Source: Pseudofabraea citricarpa (Eukaryota > Ascomycota > Leotiomycetes > Helotiales > Dermateaceae). Taken from it: a stretch of 64,000 nucleotides of DNA. The notes under the pieces are model-generated. The model was not told the origin of the DNA, did no database searches, and saw nothing but the letters and a program-made list of their open reading frames with translations. Below are positions 58,377 to 64,000 of this stretch, in pieces (within the stretch, counting starts at the first letter, position 1; every line of letters starts with the position of its first letter). The DNA lies in NCBI GenBank assembly GCA_029641185.1, contig JAPWGK010000010.1, forward strand, positions 1,054,001 to 1,118,000, written 5' to 3'. The position numbers and the translations under genes are program-made.

Positions 58377-60513
58377 TCATGATGTCTCTTCAATCTTGCA
58401 GATACAAAGTACTCTCTGATCCAGTCTTGTCTCGGCAGACGCTCCGCGTGACATTGGGTACTTTACCCTAAAACATTCTTCCATTACCACAAAGCTGCAA
58501 AAGGAAATCAAATTGGCTTCCGACATTACCGCTTCCGAAGATTGGATCTTGCTCTCTGCAATCGTTGGTCGAAGCTCCTCAATCATACCATCGAAGGTTT
58601 CCTTCTCGGCTCTCTCGCCATAGAAAGGTGTGCGGAAAAGATCCGATTTGGAAGAATACTTTGTCAATCTATGGGCAAGTTAATTCTAACCTCAATTTAA
58701 TTCTAAGAAAAACAGGACGGCTCCTAAGTAATCAGCTTCAAAAGAATAATAGACTTACACTACATCTAGCCAGGTTCCCAGTACCTGATGTTTATTCTTG
58801 AACAATTCTGTACCTATTTGAGCTCTCAACCTGAAGATTATAAAGAGCCAGAATGTCCAAAAGGTATGGTCCCATTCTTCGACCAGCACACCCCAATCTA
58901 GTGGTTTCGGCTCTTCTTGATCGGCAGCTATGATATCCTCCACTGTCGAGAACATGGAGGGATACTCAGAAGATAACCAGTCAAATGCGTTCTCTAGAGA
59001 TAGTAACTCTGCCCGGGCCTGGGTTTGAACAGCTTCAGAGGCAATTGTAGCCTTGAGTGGTCGCAAAGAGCTATATTCTAGCACAATGTTCAACTCGGCA
59101 GAAAGTGAAATGCTAGCATTGGTAATAACCTTCATCTGCCTCTGGCGGTATTCGATAGCTAGATGTTGATTCTCATTTTTCGGTAGAGCAAGGCTGACTT
59201 CCGTCGTTTTGAGCCTGGCTATTTCCGATTTGAGCTTATCATGAAGGATAAAAAGTGCCTGCAGCATAACCCTGCCCAAAGGGCCTTTGAAAGGCTCGCT
59301 ACTCTTTTCCGGGCAGAGTTGAAGGTTGGATTTTAAATACTCAGTCTCGCAGTCATTCGCAAGCATCACTACCAACAGATCGATCAAGCCATTTGAGTAA
59401 AAACGCAGATACTCAGGTCTGTCGTCATCTCGTACAAGGCGATTCGCATGAATTTTATACATATCTTCCTCCAGAGGCTGTTGTGGGGCTGACAATACCT
59501 GACACTCCTGCATGTTTCGTAGGCTTCTGGCCTCGGGGTTCGGTCTGACTTTGATGTTGACAGTATCCTCGTTTGTTTCTTCTGGGAGCATGAATCCATA
59601 GCCTATCAACAGTTCACTATTAGACTTAGAGCCATAATTGTTGAATATCTGGTCGCCAGCTGTAATAACACCATCGAAACAGAATCCGAGATATCGCGGT
59701 TCACTTTCAGGACACCATTTAACGTTCAAATTGTTGGGCATGTGGTTTCCAATATCTAATACGGGGAAAAGAATTGAGAACCCGTCTTTTCCTGCACTGG
59801 TAATCTCACTCCATGCTATTCTCATAATCAGAATCCTCATCTCGCAGCAGTCATATCCAGATTTGAAACTTACAGCTTGGTAAAGTCAAAGAGGGGCGGA
59901 AGCTGCGCGTTCCAAAAATTGCTGCTGCCCATTGATAAAGTTCGAAGTCGTATGCCTGCCAATTTTCGTGCTCATCTTTGAGCAGCTCAAACCCCGTCTG
60001 CCATCCTTTGACCCATATAGCCTTTCGGAGTTGTATTGCAGGCTCAGCATTAGTCCCTTTTAGAAACTCAAGGTCCTCTGCCCCCCAGACCATTGCAGTA
60101 CCAAGACGTTGTGGCTCATCTGGCTGAGGGAGCATTTTTATGTAAGGGTACCAGAAAGACTTCTCGCCTAACAGAAACTGCTGCATAAGGAAGAAATGAC
60201 CAATTATGACGGCTCCGAGGGGATCAGACTCCTTCAGCTTCAAAAATTTCAGAGGAAATTGGGAAGAGCCATTTCTTGAGAATGTGGGTGAAGCGCCAAA
60301 GGCATTAAGATAAGACAACGATACTTTATACGAGCATCGAACTACCTCGGTGGATTTCGTGTTCGGTGGAATGGAATCGCTTGCTCTGAATCCATAACCG
60401 CCAAACTCACCAAACCAATGAATCCCTATTGAGGGATGCAATTGACCGCCATGAGATTCGAACCACTTCAGGAGGCTCTCCACGTCTGACGGCCTGTCGA
60501 TTGTTTTCGCCAT
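58377..60513 (-). CDS. SET-domain lysine methyltransferase (SETD3/LSMT-like)
   Basis: Predicted AdoMet-dependent protein methyltransferase, 662 aa. Exons: 60513-59874, 59815-58759 and 58668-58377. Phases agree at both junctions. The N-terminal GGYGFRASDSI block is the start of the split SET domain. The cofactor and substrate site is in FPVLDIGNHMPNN and FNNYGSKSNSELLIGYGFML. The C-terminal region resembles the Rubisco-LSMT substrate-binding domain. A stop lies directly after the second donor; without splicing the protein would end at 58755, losing 96 residues that fit the family end (MEECFRVKYP, ETRLDQRVL). Substrate unknown. Confidence 0.85.
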
Positions 60514-61439
60514 TGAATGGAACCAATTTGATTTTTAATAACGAGTTTCTTTAATGAATCTTGAATGAGCGCGTTTCTCGATAATAAAGTACGGGGGACT
60601 GCCCACGTCTCTGTTTCTAGATCAACCAATTTCTGGAAAATTGTAGATTGCCGAAAGTCTAAATAGTAGCAAACCCGCCAGGAGTGACCAGTTGCACAGG
60701 CTTGAAAAGCAATGAGGAAACGACGTCACTCGACTCGTTCTGAAGAAATTTGGTATGATAATGCTAGCGACTCGCATGAGTCGAGTCTCTCTTCTTGCAG
60801 CTGCTTCTCAAGTGTTTACAAGGCGTTAACGTATTGTGGAAGCTTGCAGATATTTACTCGACGAACCGAGACCTCGCTAAACGCTCCCATAAGCGTGCTT
60901 GGCGCCACTAACTTATTAAGTGGAGACCAGTGCCAATGGTACAAATAATAATATCTTGGATTTTGATTTCAAAATTTATTCAGGAATCCTGATTATTTTG
61001 TATAATTGCTCAGGAAGGGAGTCTTAAAACTCTCCATGTAATCTAAAATCATTTCGTACTGGGTTTTCTAGAACAGAATTTCAAAAACCCTTCCAAATTG
61101 TCCACCAAGAAAAAAACAAAACAAACTCATGAGACTCACAAAATGCCAGCATTAAGGAACAAGGGCAAATTTTAGAATACTAATACAGGGTTATCCTTTT
61201 GAAATGCACTTTAATATGAAATAAGATCTCTCGGATATATCAATGTACCTATATCTAGCTAACCTTATATACAAGAAAGAAGGGACGAAGAATAATAACC
61301 CCCTAAATACCGCCACATCCAACGTAGCCATAGCGCAGAGGCCTCTACATTCTTGTATCGAACAAAAAGTTGAGTCCACAAGCCAAATGGTTATTCCGGT
61401 CGATCTGATGTATCACCGAAGTAACCCCAAAGGTTACTT
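60514..61439. other. Intergenic region
   Basis: No gene recognised. A short palindrome (CGACTCGCATGAGTCGAG) lies near 60768-60786. AT-rich beyond 60940. Confidence 0.45.
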
Positions 61440-62048
61440 CTACGACATCCTTGCCCTGTTGGTCTCTGGAAACACATATGAGTCGATGTAATTTGGGACC
61501 CTTTCGGAGAATTTCACAATCTCATCATCATTGACACCAAACTCCCAACCACCTGAAGGCCTAGTAGCACAATATGACGCGAGTGGATTATTGCAGTCCT
61601 CGCCAAATTCGTTGCGTCTAGTGTTCGTTCCATTGGTTGAATTTGCAGAGATACCAGAAAGCAAGTCCTCTTCACTTCTGTATCCATACAAGGTAGTCCA
61701 AGAAAAACGTTCGAGATTGTTCTTGGGTTCGATGTGCCAAGTAATCCAGCACAGGGCCGATGCGTCGCTTACATATTCGACCCTCACAGAATCCATATGA
61801 ACATTATTTCCAACACCTGCAGCTTCCAGAAAATCAAATGCCTTGATGGTTGCATTCGTGACGCTTTCAAAGGTTTGTCCACCAAAAGAATTCCCGATAA
61901 ATAATGATGTGAAGGAGGAGAATCGGTAATATGATGCTACGTTCTCGGCAAGTGCTTGGGCGGAAGAACCATTACGGTACAAGTCGTAAGTGGTACCGTA
62001 TGAGTTTGCAAATGCAGTTGCTGCCGCAATTATGTTGACTGGACGCAT
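61440..62048 (-). CDS. Hypothetical protein, 202 aa
   Basis: Intronless frame starting MRPVNIIAAATAFANSYG. I do not recognise the family. The Met-to-stop frame is long for this AT-rich stretch and well structured, with aromatic-rich segments (YYRFSSFTSLFIGNSFGG, ALCWITWHIEPKN, FSWTTLYGYRSE) and two cysteines near the end (DCNNPLASYC) that could pair. The first half loosely resembles NTF2/SnoaL-like proteins, but no motif proves it. The hydrophobic N-terminus is too weak for a sure signal peptide. Confidence 0.55.
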   Translation of the reverse strand: MRPVNIIAAATAFANSYGTTYDLYRNGSSAQALAENVASYYRFSSFTSLFIGNSFGGQTFESVTNATIKAFDFLEAAGVGNNVHMDSVRVEYVSDASALCWITWHIEPKNNLERFSWTTLYGYRSEEDLLSGISANSTNGTNTRRNEFGEDCNNPLASYCATRPSGGWEFGVNDDEIVKFSERVPNYIDSYVFPETNRARMS

Positions 62049-62688
62049 GGTGGGGGTTGTAATTCGTAGTGCTGGTAATAACAGTTTGAAGAGTTAGTGA
62101 ACACTTGTTAGATTTACAATGCTTTGAGTTAAACATTTCTCTCAACACACCCAACGAACCCTTTTATACGCCATCTCTCACAATTAAGATGGGCCAGATG
62201 TCAAAGGGGGACTCGGAAACTTTCGAGAAATAGACCTTTGATTCACTGTTACCGACAGATTGGGAGACTTCTTATTTCGCGATGCGAGAAAACCGAGCTT
62301 ACAATGTCTACCTTGGCTAATCCACATATATTAATGACATTTTAATTGATGGGGTCGATTGCCCCGAGTCATAGAATTCGGATGAATCGAATCAATATAT
62401 GTCGAAAAAGTCTCCGGGAAGGAGCTGAGCTTGAGCTTGGGGCGCCAAGCGATCTTTGGTTCAGCTTTCGCTTCGATTGTCGTGCTGGTCCCATGTCTTC
62501 AAGCCACCTGCTGCAAGGCAACGCCAAAACAACTCTACGAAATTTAGGACTGCCAGATTGTGCCTCTCGCATCATGCCATGTTCTATTATCCTGCTCTCT
62601 GGAGGCTGTGAGCTTTTCAGCAATACAAAGAGCTTATGCGAAGTTATTACTTACAGAGTCATATCCTCCGCGAACTTCACGCCCTGAG
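62049..62688. other. Divergent intergenic region
   Basis: Between the unknown gene (-) and the hydrolase gene (+). The hydrolase frame is open upstream to 62560, but the residues before the ATG at 62689 do not resemble the family. Confidence 0.45.
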
Positions 62689-63738
62689 ATGACGCCTAGT
62701 CAACCGTCGCACAAGGCTGCGCCTACACCTGAACATGTTGCTGCGATTCTCCCGATCGCTACCCAAATATCTTGTTTTCTCAAGCTCTGGAGTCTTAAGC
62801 TAGGCAGTTCTCTGGGCTTCGCCATCCTGAGACTTCTAAAGCGCACCCCGAAAGAGCTACGACCGACAACCATAAAAGCGTACCCGTGTCGGCCGAGTCT
62901 TCGAAACCGCATCTTTGTCCCGAGATCGCACAAACCAGGTAGCCTGCTCCCTCTTTATATCGATTTACACGGTGGAGGATTCGCGGTTTGCGATGCGCGC
63001 TTCGATGACGAGTTTTGCGCCGAATTCGCGAATACCTTCAATATCCTGGTAGTTAGCATCGAATATGGAAGAGCACCTTCGAACCGTTTTCCTGGGCCTA
63101 CCCAAGACATCGTAGCCATTGCACTGGGTATACTAGAAGATACCAGCCTGCCGGTTGACAAGGAGCGCGTCGTACTTGGAGGATTTAGCTGCGGTGGAAA
63201 TCTGGCCCTGTCGGCTGGGCAAACCCCAGAACTAGCCACAACAGTAAAAGGCATTGTTTGCTGGTACCCAGTGACCGACTTCACACTGAGCCCGAAGGAG
63301 AAGCAGCGATCTAGGCCTTATCGGCACGCGAAGGATACAGACGCGTTGAAGGATTTTGGCCCTGTGTTCGACTGGGGCTACATAAAGCCGGGACAACATC
63401 TCAAGGATCCGCAACTCAGTGTCAGATACTGTGGAAGGCAAGTCGCGATGCCAAACTGGATCTTCGTTATTGGTGCGCAGTATGATATGTTGGCTCATGA
63501 GGCGCGCGAAACAATCTTTGATATCGCGGGCTTGAGTGACGAGGAACGCCGTCTTGGGAGGGATGGATTTGTCAAAGACTCATATAGGTGGGCGTTGGTG
63601 AAAGATGTAAGGCACGCATTTACGCATCAGATTGGTGATTGCAAAGGAGATAGTGAGACCGTACGGGTCAATAAACGCCGTGAGATGATGGGCGAGGTTG
63701 CCGAATGGTTATTCAATGGACCTTACTGCCAACGATAA
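62689..63738 (+). CDS. Alpha/beta-hydrolase fold-3 esterase/lipase
   Basis: Serine hydrolase of the hormone-sensitive-lipase type, 349 aa, single exon. The oxyanion-hole HGGGF motif is at 94-98. The nucleophile Ser167 lies in GFSCGGN. Asp266 (GAQYDML) and His309 (DVRHAF) complete the triad. The first 50 residues have a hydrophobic segment (GSSLGFAILRLL) that might be a membrane contact. An upstream in-frame ATG at 62560 would add 43 residues; the ATG at 62689 gives a more typical length. The substrate, a short-chain ester, is inferred. Confidence 0.88.
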   Translation: MTPSQPSHKAAPTPEHVAAILPIATQISCFLKLWSLKLGSSLGFAILRLLKRTPKELRPTTIKAYPCRPSLRNRIFVPRSHKPGSLLPLYIDLHGGGFAVCDARFDDEFCAEFANTFNILVVSIEYGRAPSNRFPGPTQDIVAIALGILEDTSLPVDKERVVLGGFSCGGNLALSAGQTPELATTVKGIVCWYPVTDFTLSPKEKQRSRPYRHAKDTDALKDFGPVFDWGYIKPGQHLKDPQLSVRYCGRQVAMPNWIFVIGAQYDMLAHEARETIFDIAGLSDEERRLGRDGFVKDSYRWALVKDVRHAFTHQIGDCKGDSETVRVNKRREMMGEVAEWLFNGPYCQR

Positions 63739-64000
63739 GACCCCCATGACCAAGTCAACTGGGTTTAAATCCTGCGATACGGTTAGCTCTGAAGCCACAA
63801 GCTGGGAGATCCGACAAGCTGGTAATGGTCTCACCAAGAAAGACGTTTGTTCGGATAATGGGAAATCGGCTAGTCAATAAGACATAAACTTCTTATTGAT
63901 TCTATGGTATAACAATGCTATCTATCTATCTATCTATTATCATTTTTGTACGCCATATGCAATCCAAACGGGGGTATTTTTGCAAGAGAACAAAACATAA
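63739..64000. other. 3' flank with TCTA microsatellite
   Basis: Non-coding sequence after the hydrolase gene. It includes a short (CTAT)n run near 63919-63936. The window ends without another gene start. Confidence 0.45.

Overview
The window is nuclear DNA of a filamentous ascomycete. The evidence is short GT-AG introns of about 45-60 nt with CTAAC/CTAAT-type branch sites, an intron-containing tRNA-Asn, and fungal-restricted families: SAPS/Sap190, a Zn2Cys6 factor, a bZIP-DUF3425 factor, a Clr5-ankyrin protein, an NB-ARC/TPR NLR-like protein and a PARP-E2 fusion. Protein flavour suggests Pezizomycotina, perhaps Leotiomycetes; the class is inference only. All exon models were built by eye from splice signals, reading phase and family motifs.

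Left part (1-12.3 kb): a sparse 2.6-kb leader, an NTF2-FMO flavoprotein (+), tRNA-Asn (+), a degenerate GTTGCACGTCTG repeat field (5.5-6.3 kb), a membrane SDR (-), an OGFr-domain protein (+) and an M3 oligopeptidase (+).

Middle part (12.3-29.3 kb) looks like a fast-changing accessory stretch. It holds an asaB/CmcJ-like relic and an IPNS-type 2OG-oxygenase fragment (-), an aldo-keto reductase (-), a pseudogene with four in-frame stops, an NLR-like gene with a frame break and a GC-AG intron (-), an inverted copy of the 5' end of that NLR, a GNAT acetyltransferase, a mosaic relic (ankyrin piece plus M1 aminopeptidase tail), two copies of a ~207-bp dispersed repeat, a 47-aa membrane microprotein (-) and a Clr5-ankyrin gene (+).

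Right part (29.3-64 kb) is mostly conserved housekeeping: a Golgi-type glycosyltransferase, Cog7, a PARP-E2 fusion, two unknown genes, a bZIP factor, a TXNL1-like thioredoxin, a SIT4-associated SAPS protein, the ESCRT-III subunit Vps60, a Zn2Cys6 factor, an SDR, a SET methyltransferase, a small unknown protein and an alpha/beta hydrolase. Cog7, the glycosyltransferase and Vps60 point to endomembrane traffic. The PARP-E2 and SAPS proteins point to post-translational signalling. No biosynthetic cluster with a backbone enzyme is present.

The most notable items are the PARP-E2 fusion, whose PARP part lacks the classical Glu; the relics and duplications around the NLR; the microprotein beside the Clr5-ankyrin gene; and the GTTGCACGTCTG repeat field.
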